From: JAENVT01 sp031412355
Lineage (GTDB): Bacteria; Actinomycetota; Acidimicrobiia; Acidimicrobiales; Ilumatobacteraceae
Direction of reading: 5' to 3'
DNA: 63,759 nt
Assembly: GCA_031412355.1 (NCBI GenBank)
Contig: JANOCR010000063.1
Span: forward strand, 1-63,759
The notes under the pieces were generated by a model. The model saw only the letters and a program-made list of their open reading frames with translations, made no database searches and was not told where the DNA came from. This document shows, one piece after another, positions 33,056-43,400 of the stretch; the stretch's first letter is position 1, and every line of letters begins with the position of its first letter. The translations under genes and the position numbers were made by a program.

Positions 33056-33945
33056 CCGACACGATTGTCAGCTCAGCCACCCGCGAGGTCGTCATCGGCT
33101 TCGAACGCCCCTTCGTGATGATCGGCGAGAAGATCAACCCCACGGGCCGCAAGCTGCTGGCCGAGGAGATGAAGAACGGCGACTTCAGCCGCGTCGAGGT
33201 CGACGCACTCGCGCAGGTTGCCGCCGGTGCACACATGCTCGACGTCAACGCCGGCATCCCCTTGGCCGACGAGCCGGCCATGTTGGCCAGAGCGGTCACG
33301 CTCGTGCAATCCATCACCGACGTGCCCCTGTCGATCGACTCGTCGATCATCGCCGCCCTGGAGGCCGGGCTGGCCGTGTACCAGGGCAAGCCTCTGGTCA
33401 ACTCCGTCACCGGCGAGGAAGAGGTGCTCGAGCGTGTGATGCCGTTGGTGGCCAAGTACAGCGCGGCCGTCGTCGCGATCTCCAACGACGAGACCGGAAT
33501 CTCGATGGATCCCGACGTGCGGTTTGCTGTCGCCAAGCGCATCGTCGAGCGCGCCGCCGACTTCGGCATTCCAGCGTCGGATGTGATCGTCGATCCGTTG
33601 GTCATGCCGATCGGCGCCCTCGGCCAAGCAGGGCAGCACGCCTTTCAACTGATCCGCCGCCTACGCGACGAACTGAAGGTCAACACGATCTGCGGTGCGT
33701 CGAACGTCAGCTTCGGTCTTCCCAATCGCCATCAGGTCACGGGCACCTTCCTGGCGATGGCGATCGGCGCCGGCATGACGTCGGCGATCATGAATCCGAT
33801 GCACCCCGAGGTCAAGGCGGCTGTGATGGCTGCCGACGTGCTGGCCGGCCAGGACAAGGACTGCGCAGCCTGGATCCGCGCCAACCGTGACCCAACCGCC
33901 GCATCCACCGAGCGCGACGGTCGCCGCCGCCGTAGCCGCGCCTAG
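33052..33945 (+). CDS. Methyltetrahydrofolate:corrinoid methyltransferase (DHPS fold)
   Basis: 297 residues. Pterin-binding motifs are GEKINPTGRK, MLDVNAGIP, LSIDSS, LVNSVTGEEE and CGASNVSFGLPNR, as in AcsE/MtvA/MtgA methyltransferases. The expected reaction is methyl transfer from the methylated corrinoid protein to tetrahydrofolate (reversible). The C-terminal 25 residues are Arg-rich and not family typical. It lies between the corrinoid accessory genes and the reactivase; spacing to the latter is 5 bases. Confidence 0.9.
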   Translation: MTDTIVSSATREVVIGFERPFVMIGEKINPTGRKLLAEEMKNGDFSRVEVDALAQVAAGAHMLDVNAGIPLADEPAMLARAVTLVQSITDVPLSIDSSIIAALEAGLAVYQGKPLVNSVTGEEEVLERVMPLVAKYSAAVVAISNDETGISMDPDVRFAVAKRIVERAADFGIPASDVIVDPLVMPIGALGQAGQHAFQLIRRLRDELKVNTICGASNVSFGLPNRHQVTGTFLAMAIGAGMTSAIMNPMHPEVKAAVMAADVLAGQDKDCAAWIRANRDPTAASTERDGRRRRSRA

Positions 33946-33950
33946 GCCCC

Positions 33951-35963
33951 ATGCCCCGAATCGTCTTCACACCCTCCGGCCTGACCGGCGAGGTCGACAC
34001 CGGTACCACGGTGTTGAGCGCGGCGCGCCAGCTCGGCGTTGATCTCGATTCGGTGTGTGGCGGTCGCGGCATCTGCGGGCGGTGCCAGATCGAGCCGACG
34101 ACGGGATCATTCGCCAAGTGGGCGATCACCAGTGAAGCGACCGCCCTCTCGGATTGGTCGTCGGTCGAGGTGGACTACGAGACAAAGGGCAACGCCCGAC
34201 GCCCCCTTCGCGAAGGCCGGCGCCTGGGTTGCGCAGCGACGGTTCTCGCCAACGCGGTTGTTGCTGTTCCGTCGGAGAGCCAGGTCCACAAGCAGGTCGT
34301 GCGCAAGACCGTCGATCTCACCGGCCTGGTGATCGATCCCCAGTTCACCCTCGTCAACGTCGATGTGCCAAAGGCGGTGCTCGGGGATTCCGAGTCCGTC
34401 ACAGAACTGATCGGCGAAGCCGTCGTGCGTACCCACAGTGTCGAGGTGCGAAACTGGAGCACCACCGTGCTGCGCGCCGCTCACAAGGCCGCCGCGAACG
34501 ACCACGGTTCTGTCACCATCGCCATCGACCGCGACGGGTTGGCCGTTGCCATCTGGCCCGGGTTCGTCGACACCGTTCTCGGCGTCGCGATCGACGTCGG
34601 TTCGACGACCGTCGCCGGCCATCTGTGTGACCTGTCGACCGGCGAGGTGTTGGCCACTGCGGGCATCATGAATCCGCAGATCCGCTTCGGCGAGGACCTG
34701 ATGAGCCGAGTGTCGTACGTGATGATGAATCCCGGCGGCGACAAGGAGCTGACGGCGTGCATTCGCGCAGCACTGAACGACCTGATCGCCGATCTCCTTC
34801 GACAGGCAGACTCGCCTGCCGACGAATTGCTCGACATCGTGATCGTCGGCAACCCGATCATGCATCACATCGTGTTGGGCATCGACCCAACACCGTTGGG
34901 CCAGGCCCCGTTTACCCTCGCCAGCGCCATGGCAATCCGCACGGCGGCGACCGACATCGGTCTCGGGTTCCCAACGGCACGTGCCTTCGTGGGCCCGTGC
35001 ATCGCCGGCCACGTCGGCGCCGACACGACGGCTGCGATGCTGGCCGAGGGCCCGCACCGCGGTGAGCAGTGGCAACTACTGGTCGACGTCGGCACCAACG
35101 CGGAGATCGTGCTCGGCTGTGCCTCGCGTCAGTTCGCTGCTTCGAGCCCGACCGGCCCAGCCTTCGAGGGCGCCCAGATCTCGTGCGGCCAGCGCGCTAC
35201 TGCAGGAGCCATTGAGCGCGTGCGCATCGACCGGGCGACACTTGCCCCGCGATTCAAGGTCATCGGATGCGATCTGTGGAGCGACGACCCCGGCTTCGCT
35301 GCGGCCACCGAGGATCTGACGATCAGCGGCGTGTGCGGTTCGGGAATCATCGAAGTTGTGGGCGAGATGTTCCTTGCGGGCGTGATCGACACCGAAGGGG
35401 TCGTGCGCGGCGAGGCCGCCGCCACCTGCGAGCACATCGTGGCCGACGACCGCACATTTCGGTATGTGCTGCATCGCACCGAGACGATCGAACTGTCGAT
35501 CACGCAGAACGATGTGCGCGCGATTCAACTGGCCAAGGCCGCGTTGCGCGCCGGAATCGATCTCCTGATGGGGCACGCGGGTGTCGACTCGCTCGACGAC
35601 ATGCGCCTGGCCGGCGCGTTCGGTGCGCACATCGATCCGCTCTACGCCCTCGTGCTCGGCTTGGTGCCCGATGCGCCGGTCGGCGCTGTTCGTTCCGTCG
35701 GCAACGCCGCCGGTGCCGGTGCGGTGAGGGCGCTGCTGTCGATGCAAGCGCGAGCCGAAATGGAAGCGGCAGCGCGCGCCGTGGTGAAGATCGAGACGGC
35801 CACAGAACCGCAGTTCCAAGAGTTGTTCGTGGCGGCGATGGCGTTCCCGCACGCCACCGCGCCCTCGCCGCACCTCGGCGCGATCGTCACGCTTCCCGAA
35901 CGAATCTCATCTGTCGATGCCGCAGGGGGCCGTCGACGCCGCAGACAGGAGAACAGGTCATGA
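33951..35963 (+). CDS. RACo-type ASKHA corrinoid activation protein
   Basis: 670 residues. An N-terminal plant-type [2Fe-2S] ferredoxin domain has Cys36, Cys42, Cys45 (CGGRGICGRC) and Cys94 (RLGCAA). A middle linker is followed by the DUF4445/ASKHA ATPase domain: GVAIDVGSTTVAGHL, VDVGTNAEIVLG and LAGAFGAHIDP. RACo and RamA proteins use ATP and a low-potential electron donor to reduce accidentally oxidised Co(II) back to Co(I). In an organism living with oxygen this would be a key repair step. The stop overlaps the MttB start by 4 bases. Confidence 0.92.
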   Translation: MPRIVFTPSGLTGEVDTGTTVLSAARQLGVDLDSVCGGRGICGRCQIEPTTGSFAKWAITSEATALSDWSSVEVDYETKGNARRPLREGRRLGCAATVLANAVVAVPSESQVHKQVVRKTVDLTGLVIDPQFTLVNVDVPKAVLGDSESVTELIGEAVVRTHSVEVRNWSTTVLRAAHKAAANDHGSVTIAIDRDGLAVAIWPGFVDTVLGVAIDVGSTTVAGHLCDLSTGEVLATAGIMNPQIRFGEDLMSRVSYVMMNPGGDKELTACIRAALNDLIADLLRQADSPADELLDIVIVGNPIMHHIVLGIDPTPLGQAPFTLASAMAIRTAATDIGLGFPTARAFVGPCIAGHVGADTTAAMLAEGPHRGEQWQLLVDVGTNAEIVLGCASRQFAASSPTGPAFEGAQISCGQRATAGAIERVRIDRATLAPRFKVIGCDLWSDDPGFAAATEDLTISGVCGSGIIEVVGEMFLAGVIDTEGVVRGEAAATCEHIVADDRTFRYVLHRTETIELSITQNDVRAIQLAKAALRAGIDLLMGHAGVDSLDDMRLAGAFGAHIDPLYALVLGLVPDAPVGAVRSVGNAAGAGAVRALLSMQARAEMEAAARAVVKIETATEPQFQELFVAAMAFPHATAPSPHLGAIVTLPERISSVDAAGGRRRRRQENRS

Positions 35964-37528
35964 CATCCACCGAAGCTGGCTCGGATCACAGTGCCGAAGC
36001 CGGAACAGGCCGGCGCAGCGGGGGACGCGCCGGACGGCAGGCGTTACGCGCCTCGCACGTCGTCGAGGCCGACACGTACCTGACGCGCACCATGAAGCCG
36101 TTCGAGATCGTCAGTGACGAGGGTCTCGAGATCATCGAACGCAACGCCGAAACGATCCTCGAAGAAGTAGGCGTCGAGATCCGCGACTACCCGTCGGCGC
36201 TGAAGGTGTTCGCCGACGCCGGCGCGTCGGTCGACGGCACGCGCGTGCACTTTCCGCGCGGCATGTGCCGCCAGATCGTGCAAGCCACGGCGCCACGCGA
36301 GTACATCCAGCACGCTCGCAACCCGCTGAAGAACGTGCGCATCGGTGGCGATGCCACAGTGTTTGCTCCCAACTACGGCTCGCCGTTCGCCTACGACATC
36401 GACAACGGGCGGCGCTACGCGACGATCGAAGACTTCCGCAACTTCGTGAAGCTCACGTACCAGTCGCTGTACCTGCACCACAGTGGCGGCACGGTGTGTG
36501 AGCCCGTCGACATCCCGGTCAGCAAACGCCATCTCGACATGGTGTTCACCCATCTGCGTTACAGCGACAAGCCCTTCATGGGCTCTGTCACGGCGGCCAC
36601 CAGGGCGCAGGACTCGGTCGACATGGCGGCCATCGCCTTCGGAGGCGACCTCGCCGACCGCACCGTGATCACCAGCCTGATCAACGCGTCATCCCCCTTG
36701 GTGTGGGACGGCACGATGCTCGGTTCGGCCGAGGTTTACGCCCGCAACAACCAGGCGTGCATCATCACGCCGTTCATCCTGGCCGGAGCGATGGCGCCCA
36801 CCACCTCTGCGGGCGTGGCAGCGCAGACCTTGGCCGAGTCGCTGGCGGGCATGACGTTCACACAGTTGATCCGCCCCGGCGCTCCGGTGATCTTCGGGTC
36901 ATTCGCGTCCTCGATGTCGATGCAGACAGGTGCGCCGACGTTCGGCACGCCAGAGCCGGCGATCGTGCTGTACACGATCGCCGCACTGGCTAGGCGCCTG
37001 GGTGTGCCGTTCCGCAGCGGCGGGTCGCTGACCGCGTCCAAGATCCCCGACGCCCAAGCCGCGTACGAGAGCGCGGCAACGCTGCTGCCCACCGTGCTCG
37101 GCGGCACGAACTTCGTGCTGCACGCCGCCGGCTGGCAAGAGGGTGGCCTGTCGATCGGCTACGAGAAGTTCATCATGGACGAGGACCAGTGCGGGATGAT
37201 GGCTACGTTCGTCAAGGGGCTCGACCTCTCCGAGAACGGCCAGGCGATCGATGCCATTCGCGACAACGGGCCCGGGCAGCACTTCCTAGGCACGGCGCAC
37301 ACCTTCGCCAACTTCGAGACCGCGTTCTATCGAAGCAACGTCGCCGACAATTCCAGCTTCGAGCAGTGGGCCGAGGACGGAGCAACCGATGCGCCAACCC
37401 GCGCCAACGCGGTGTGGAAGAAGCGCCTCGCCGAGTACGAGATGCCGCCGATGGACGATGCAATCGTCGAGGAGTTGAACGAGTTCGTAGATCGCCGCAA
37501 ACAGGAGTTGCCCGATGAGTTCGCATGA
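35960..37528 (+). CDS. MttB-family (COG5598) methyltransferase without pyrrolysine
   Basis: 522 residues from ATG 35960, after a GGAGAACAGG spacer. It belongs to the trimethylamine methyltransferase superfamily: NAETILEEVGVEIRD near the N-terminus, MFTHLRYSDKPFMGS-like middle, TPFILAGAMAPTT and FGSFASSMSMQTGAPTFGTPE. The reading frame has no in-frame TAG, so it is of the non-pyrrolysine type, as in glycine betaine (MtgB), proline betaine (MtpB) and carnitine (MtcB) demethylases. The substrate is not readable from sequence. Its neighbours complete the methyl transfer route. Confidence 0.9.
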   Translation: MTSTEAGSDHSAEAGTGRRSGGRAGRQALRASHVVEADTYLTRTMKPFEIVSDEGLEIIERNAETILEEVGVEIRDYPSALKVFADAGASVDGTRVHFPRGMCRQIVQATAPREYIQHARNPLKNVRIGGDATVFAPNYGSPFAYDIDNGRRYATIEDFRNFVKLTYQSLYLHHSGGTVCEPVDIPVSKRHLDMVFTHLRYSDKPFMGSVTAATRAQDSVDMAAIAFGGDLADRTVITSLINASSPLVWDGTMLGSAEVYARNNQACIITPFILAGAMAPTTSAGVAAQTLAESLAGMTFTQLIRPGAPVIFGSFASSMSMQTGAPTFGTPEPAIVLYTIAALARRLGVPFRSGGSLTASKIPDAQAAYESAATLLPTVLGGTNFVLHAAGWQEGGLSIGYEKFIMDEDQCGMMATFVKGLDLSENGQAIDAIRDNGPGQHFLGTAHTFANFETAFYRSNVADNSSFEQWAEDGATDAPTRANAVWKKRLAEYEMPPMDDAIVEELNEFVDRRKQELPDEFA

Positions 37529-38348
37529 TGCCCGCCGTCGCCTGATCGAGAACGCTCGCTACGAGCTGGTCCCGCTCAAGTCGCTGCACGACCACATCCC
37601 GCATCTGCCAACGGGCTGTTCGGTCTCGGTCACGTGTTCGCCGACGAAAGGAATCGAGCCGACCCTCGAGCTCAGCGCCGAGCTCAACGGCGCCGGCCAC
37701 CACGCTGTGCCGCACATCGCCGCGCGCCTGGTCGAGGGCCGCGAACATGTCGAGAAGATCGCAGCTCGCCTCAACGAGCACGAAATCACCGAGATCTTCG
37801 TCGTCGGTGGCGACCCCGAGCCTGTCGGCCCCTACAGCGACGGCCTCTCACTGATCCGTGACTTGCTGCCGTTGTGTCAGACCGTTCGCACCCTCGGCGT
37901 GCCCGCATATCCCGATCACCACTCGGTCATTCCCGACGCGGCACTCGACGAGGCGCTGCTCGCCAAGCAGACACTGATCGCCGACCTCGGGTTGCAGGGC
38001 TTCGCCAGCACCCAGATGTGCTTCAACGCCAAGACGATCGAGCAGTGGCTGGTGCGACAACGAGAACGCGGCATGACGCTGCCGATCCATCTCGGCGTGC
38101 CCGGATCCGTGGATCGCACCCGACTGTTGAGCCTCGGTACTCGCCTCGGCATCGGCTCGTCGCTGAGGTATCTGCGGAAGAACTCGGGGGCCATCCTGCG
38201 CATGTTCTCGCCGGCCAGCTACGACCCCAACAAACTGATCACCCCGATCTCGCGCCGAGCGGACGAACTGAACATCACCGCACTGCACCTATTCACGTTC
38301 AACTCCATCGAGTCGACTGCGGAATGGCAACGCAAGTCGCTCTCCTGA
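37515..38348 (+). CDS. Methylenetetrahydrofolate reductase (MetF)-family protein
   Basis: 277 residues, start overlapping the MttB end by 14 bases. The TIM-barrel MetF fold is indicated by VSVTCSPTKGIEPTLELSAELN and EIFVVGGDPEPVGPY, and a Glu in YELVP sits where the catalytic Glu of MetF lies (FEFFP). It is divergent from canonical MetF. In this operon it would run in the oxidative direction, turning methyl-THF into methylene-THF. Flavin and electron acceptor are unknown. It is the last gene of the corrinoid operon. Confidence 0.82.
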   Translation: MSSHDARRRLIENARYELVPLKSLHDHIPHLPTGCSVSVTCSPTKGIEPTLELSAELNGAGHHAVPHIAARLVEGREHVEKIAARLNEHEITEIFVVGGDPEPVGPYSDGLSLIRDLLPLCQTVRTLGVPAYPDHHSVIPDAALDEALLAKQTLIADLGLQGFASTQMCFNAKTIEQWLVRQRERGMTLPIHLGVPGSVDRTRLLSLGTRLGIGSSLRYLRKNSGAILRMFSPASYDPNKLITPISRRADELNITALHLFTFNSIESTAEWQRKSLS

Positions 38349-38442
38349 GCCGGCCCGGCGTCCGCGGTATGGGTGCGTCCTGTGCCGTCCGTGGCGTGCT
38401 ATCGCTCCCAACGAGGCCATTGGCCCATCGGTAGGCTGGGTC

Positions 38443-40317
38443 ATGCACGTTGCTCGTGAGTTGATAGTCATCGTCACGGTCGTTGCCGCAATTGCCGGTG
38501 TGGCTCGCAAGTTCGGACGCACGGCGCCGCTGGTGTTGGTTGTCGCCGGAATCGCCGTGTCGTATCTGCCGGGTATCGACGACGTGACGGTCGAGCCCGA
38601 CCTGATCCTCGTCGGCATCCTGCCACCGCTGCTGTACGCAGCAGCGATCCGCACGTCGCTGGTCGACTTCCGCTCGAACGCTCGCCCAATCGGGCTGCTG
38701 TCCGTCGGGTATGTCGCGTTCACCACTGTGACCATCGGTTTCATCACATGGTGGTTGCTGCCGGTTCCGCTCGCGGCAGCGTTCGCGCTCGGCGCTGTCG
38801 TCGCCCCGCCCGACGCCGTCGCAGCAACCTCGATCGCCCGAAAGGTCGGGATGCCTCGCCGTGTGGTGACGATCCTCGAGGGCGAGAGCCTGGTCAACGA
38901 TGCGACGGCGATCGTCTGCTTGAGAACCGCTATCGCGGCGATGGCAGGGAGTGTCACGGCGTCGGAGATCGCGTTCGACTTCGCGCTCGCGGCGATCGGG
39001 GGCGTTGGTATCGGCTTCCTCGCCGCCTTCGTGATCGGTCACATCCGCACGCGCGTCGACGACACCGTGCTCGACACAACGATCTCACTCGTGTCTCCGT
39101 TTGTGGCATATCTCGCTGCGGAGGAGGTCCACGCGTCGGGAGTGCTCGCCGTAGTGGTGATGGGTCTACTGCTCGGGCACAAGGCGTATGTCATCCAGTC
39201 AGCTCCGTCACGGATGCTGGAACGCGGCAACTGGGCGACGGTGCAGTTCATCCTCGAGCACTCCGTCTTCTTCCTCATCGGGCTGCAAGCTCAGCGGATC
39301 ATCGACGACGTCGCCGATAGCACGCTCTCGGGCGCTCGAATCGCCGGGACGGCAGCTGCGGTGCTCGCTGCGGTCATGGTGCTCCGGTTCGTTTGGGTGT
39401 TCCCGGCGACATATCTGCCCCGCTGGTTGTCGCCGCGGCTCGCCGCGCGCGATCCCTCGCCACCATGGCAGGTTCCCACGGTCCTCAGTTGGGCAGGCAT
39501 GCGCGGCGTGGTCACGCTTGCCGCCGTGTTCCTCCTGCCCGACGACACGCCGAACCGCGAGACGCTGGTGTTGGTCGCCTTGGTCGTCGCAGCCGGGACA
39601 CTCCTGATCCAGGGACCAACGTTGCCCGTGCTCGTGCGCAAGCTGAACCTCGACGGGCCCAACGCCGCCCAAGACCTCCTCACCGAGGCCCTGCTCTACC
39701 AGAAGGCGGCGCGCGCCGGCCTCGCTGCGCTCGACAATGCCACCACCGGTGACGAAACGCCCAACGTGCTCGAACGACTACGCCAGAGCGGCCTCGAACG
39801 AGCCGATGCTGCCTGGGAAATACTCGGTCGCGACGGCGAGACCCCGAGCCAGACATACGCCCGGCTACGGGCGGTCATGCTCGACTCCGAGCGCGCCGCG
39901 GTGCTCGAAACCCGCGACGACGGAACCGCACCCGACGACGTGTTGAGCAAGGTGTTGGGCTCGCTCGACATCGAGGAAAGCGTGCTGCTCAATTTGCTCG
40001 GCGCCCAGCAAGTCGAACGCACGGGCGACCTCACGGCGGCCGAACTCGACACGCCCGGATGCCCGGACCTTCGCGAAGCCGCACACAACGACGTCCCCGA
40101 ACCGCGAACTCCAAGTGGTTGCGAGGAATGCATGCGCGACGGCACGCGGTGGGTGCACCTGCGCCTGTGCCTCAGCTGTGGACACGTCGGATGTTGCGAC
40201 TCATCGGAACACCGACACGCAGATCGTCACTTCCGCGACACCGCGCACCCCGTGATGCGCAGCTTCGAGCCCGACGAACTGTGGCGCTGGTGCTACATCC
40301 ATGAACAGGCGGGTTGA
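38443..40317 (+). CDS. CPA1-family Na+/H+ antiporter fused to a UBP-type zinc finger
   Basis: 624 residues. The N-terminal part (about 1-410) has around twelve hydrophobic segments with the CPA1 motifs ALGAVVAPPDAVAATS and ILEGESLVNDATAIV, then a long cytosolic region (about 430-550). The C-terminus (about 560-624) is a UBP-type zinc finger: GCEECMRDGTRWVHLRLC, LSCGHVGCCDSSEHRHADRHF and HPVMRSFEPDELWRWC. In eukaryotes this domain binds the ubiquitin C-terminus; its bacterial role is unclear. Expected transport: Na+ or K+ against H+. Confidence 0.88.
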   Translation: MHVARELIVIVTVVAAIAGVARKFGRTAPLVLVVAGIAVSYLPGIDDVTVEPDLILVGILPPLLYAAAIRTSLVDFRSNARPIGLLSVGYVAFTTVTIGFITWWLLPVPLAAAFALGAVVAPPDAVAATSIARKVGMPRRVVTILEGESLVNDATAIVCLRTAIAAMAGSVTASEIAFDFALAAIGGVGIGFLAAFVIGHIRTRVDDTVLDTTISLVSPFVAYLAAEEVHASGVLAVVVMGLLLGHKAYVIQSAPSRMLERGNWATVQFILEHSVFFLIGLQAQRIIDDVADSTLSGARIAGTAAAVLAAVMVLRFVWVFPATYLPRWLSPRLAARDPSPPWQVPTVLSWAGMRGVVTLAAVFLLPDDTPNRETLVLVALVVAAGTLLIQGPTLPVLVRKLNLDGPNAAQDLLTEALLYQKAARAGLAALDNATTGDETPNVLERLRQSGLERADAAWEILGRDGETPSQTYARLRAVMLDSERAAVLETRDDGTAPDDVLSKVLGSLDIEESVLLNLLGAQQVERTGDLTAAELDTPGCPDLREAAHNDVPEPRTPSGCEECMRDGTRWVHLRLCLSCGHVGCCDSSEHRHADRHFRDTAHPVMRSFEPDELWRWCYIHEQAG

Positions 40318-40426
40318 GCAGGCCGTTCCGGGGTAGTAGTACCAATGGCCAATTGATTCACCGGACCAATAGTCGTGAACTGGGTCGAAGCGCGGCGATG
40401 TGCACCGAGCTCCCAAAGGGTCCGCC

Positions 40427-43400
40427 ATGAAGCGAAGCAACCGGTTCTTCAGGAAAGCAGCCGCGTCGATGCTCGTCATCATCGTCGCGCTGCCCGCAGT
40501 CGATGGATTCGAGGGGGTCGCGGTCGCCGCGCCGCCCCCGGCACCCGCACTCGTGGGGCCAGCCAACGGCGCCAGTGTGACGATCCCATTCGCGATCTCG
40601 TGGGCGCAGGTGACCGGTGCCGGAGGGTACAACTGGGAGATCAGCCTGACGTCGGACTTCACGTCAGTCCTCGAACGAAACCTGTCGCTGCTCGTCGGCG
40701 GGGCAACGACTCAAGACGTCATCAGCGGCCTGCCGAACGGCACGTATTTCTGGCGTATCCAGGGCGTCAGCCCCAACCTCGAGCCGGGGGCCTGGTCGTC
40801 GCCGCGCAGTTTCACCGTCACGGGGGCAGGTCCCGGCGTCCCGGGCGTCGCCGTTCTCAACCCTCCGCTCAACGCCACCCAGTTCCACTCGTGGGAGAAC
40901 ATCACCTTCACCTGGAGCGCCGTGCCCGGCGCCGTCAGCTACATCCTCCAGGAATCGATCGACCCCACCTTCCCCGTCGACACGAGGGTGCGGCAGGTCA
41001 ACATTCCGGGGCCAACCGAGGTCATCTCGTTCAACCCCAGCATCCAAGGCAACTTCAAGGCACGTGTCATCGCCGTCGGCCCCAGCGGCCTGATGGGAAC
41101 CCCGTCCAACGTTGTCGACTTCAGCGTGCTCGACAGCAACCCGTTCCCGGCCGCGCCGACGCTGACTGCCCCGAGCAACGGTGCATCACAACAGTTGCCC
41201 GTGACCCTCTCGTGGACGCACGTGCCAAACCACCAAGAGCTCGGCTACCAGCTCCAGATCGCGACGAACTCCTCGTTCACCTCGATCGAGGCGTCAATCG
41301 GGGTCTCGGAGAATTCGAAAATCGTGTCGGCACTCACGCCGGGTGCGAAGTTCTGGCGAGTGCGCTCGCAGCACGGCTACATCGGCAGCGACCCTGCGTA
41401 CACCGCCTTCTCGGCGACCGGAACGTTCACGGTGCTGGCTACTTCGCTCCGGATGGGTGCCGTCATCTTCCCGTCGACCAAGTTCAGCGGTGGAGAAGCC
41501 CGCGGCGCGGTGGAGCTCACCGGCAACGCGCCGGCGGGAGGCGCCACGGTCACGCTGACGACCGACCGACCGGATCTGCTTCCCGAGCTGCCGAGTTCGC
41601 GAGTGGTGCCCGAGGGCACCTCGTCGATCGGCGTGCTCATCGCGCCGACTGGGTTCCCGAACTCGCTCCGCGGGATGCGTGTAGGTTTCGTCACCACGCC
41701 GACAACGGTGACAGTGACAGCGACCTACAACGGAACGTCCGTATCCACCACGATCACGATCGTGCCTCCGAAGCTGAACGACACCCCGCTCCAGTTGTTC
41801 CCGGTCAAGGCGACCGGCGGAGCGGACATGTTGGGGATCGTCGACCTGGAGATCGGCTGCTTCGCCGGGTTCTGCGACGGTCTGGCTCCCCCGGGAGGCT
41901 TCGTGGTGAACCTGTCCAGTTCGTCCCCTGCCGCGGTAGTGCCGGCGACTATGACCATTCCCGCCGGTGCGGGTGGCGACCAGTTCCCGATCCAGACAAA
42001 CCCGGTCTCGACCGACACCACCGTAACCATCACCGCAGCCGCCGGCGGTGCCACCGCCAACTGGTACATCACACTCACACCGTCGCCCGCGCCTGACTCG
42101 CTCACGCTGGATCCGATCGAAACCGACAACGGCTCGCGAGGGATCGCCAGGATTCCTCTGTCCTCGATGCGCGGGCACGATCAGCTGTTGCGGTTGACCA
42201 GCAGCAACCCGGCGGTCGCCGCGGTGCCAGAATTCGCCACCGTGCCGGCCTCGACGGAGGCCGCAATCTTCTTCATCACCACGAGCACCGTGACCACTCG
42301 AACCGTGGTCACGATCTCGGTGACGGGCGGCGGCGTCACTCGCTCGGTTGACCTCGTCGTTCATCCCAGCCTGCCGGCGCTGACCGGTTTTTCCGTCAGC
42401 CCCAGCAGCGTGCCGGGCGGAACATCGGCCACCGGTACCGTCACACTGGCTAGCGCGGCGCCGGCTGGCGGGGTGTCTGTCAGCTTGAGCAGCAACCTGC
42501 CGGGCTCCGCAAGCGTTCCGCCGACCGTCACCGTACCGGCGGGCGCAACGAGCGCGTCGTTCACGGTGACCACGTTCCCGGTCGACAACACGACCGTCCA
42601 ACTCGTCGCAACCCTCGGCAGCACGACTCTCTTCGCCGCGCTCGGCATCACACAGGCTTCGTCCACAACCCTTTCGTCGCTGACGCTCAGCCCGAGCACC
42701 GTCGTGGGAGGCTCGTCGTCGACCGGCACCGTCACTCTCAGCGCCGCCGCGCCGTCGGGTGGCGCAGTCGTGGCACTATCCGACAACTCCGCTTCGGCCA
42801 CCGTGCCCGCCAGCGTCACCATCAGCGCCGGGGCCACGAGCCGAACCTTCACGGTGACGACTTCGACGGTCTCGATCACGACCGCGGTAAGTGTCTCGGG
42901 CTCGTACGGCGGCGCCACGAGAAGCGCCACCTTGACGATCAACCCGCTTGCCGCGCCCACGCTGCAGAGCCCCTCCAACGGGGCAACAGGCGTGGCCCAG
43001 CCGGTGGCGTTCAACTGGACCGATGTCGCCAACGCGGTGGACTACGAGATCCAGATCGACAACACCTCCACCATCTCCGCACCATTCGTCGCCAACCAGA
43101 CCGTCAACGTGTCGCAAGCCTCGATCGGCGGCCTTCCGGCTCAGCAACTGTGGTGGCGGGTACGGGCCCGCAACGCCGCCGGCGTGTTCGGCCCGTTCTC
43201 GTCGACCAGGCGGTTCACGCCCGTCGCCACGACGACCACGCCAAGCCTGTCGACGGTTGCTGTCTCACCCACCAGCGTCGTGGGCGGTGCAAGCGCCACG
43301 GGCACCGTCACGCTGACTGCTGCCGCACCAACTGGCGGTGCGGTCGTCGCCCTGACCAGTTCCAACACCGTGGCGGCCGTCCCGGCCAGCGTCACCGTGG

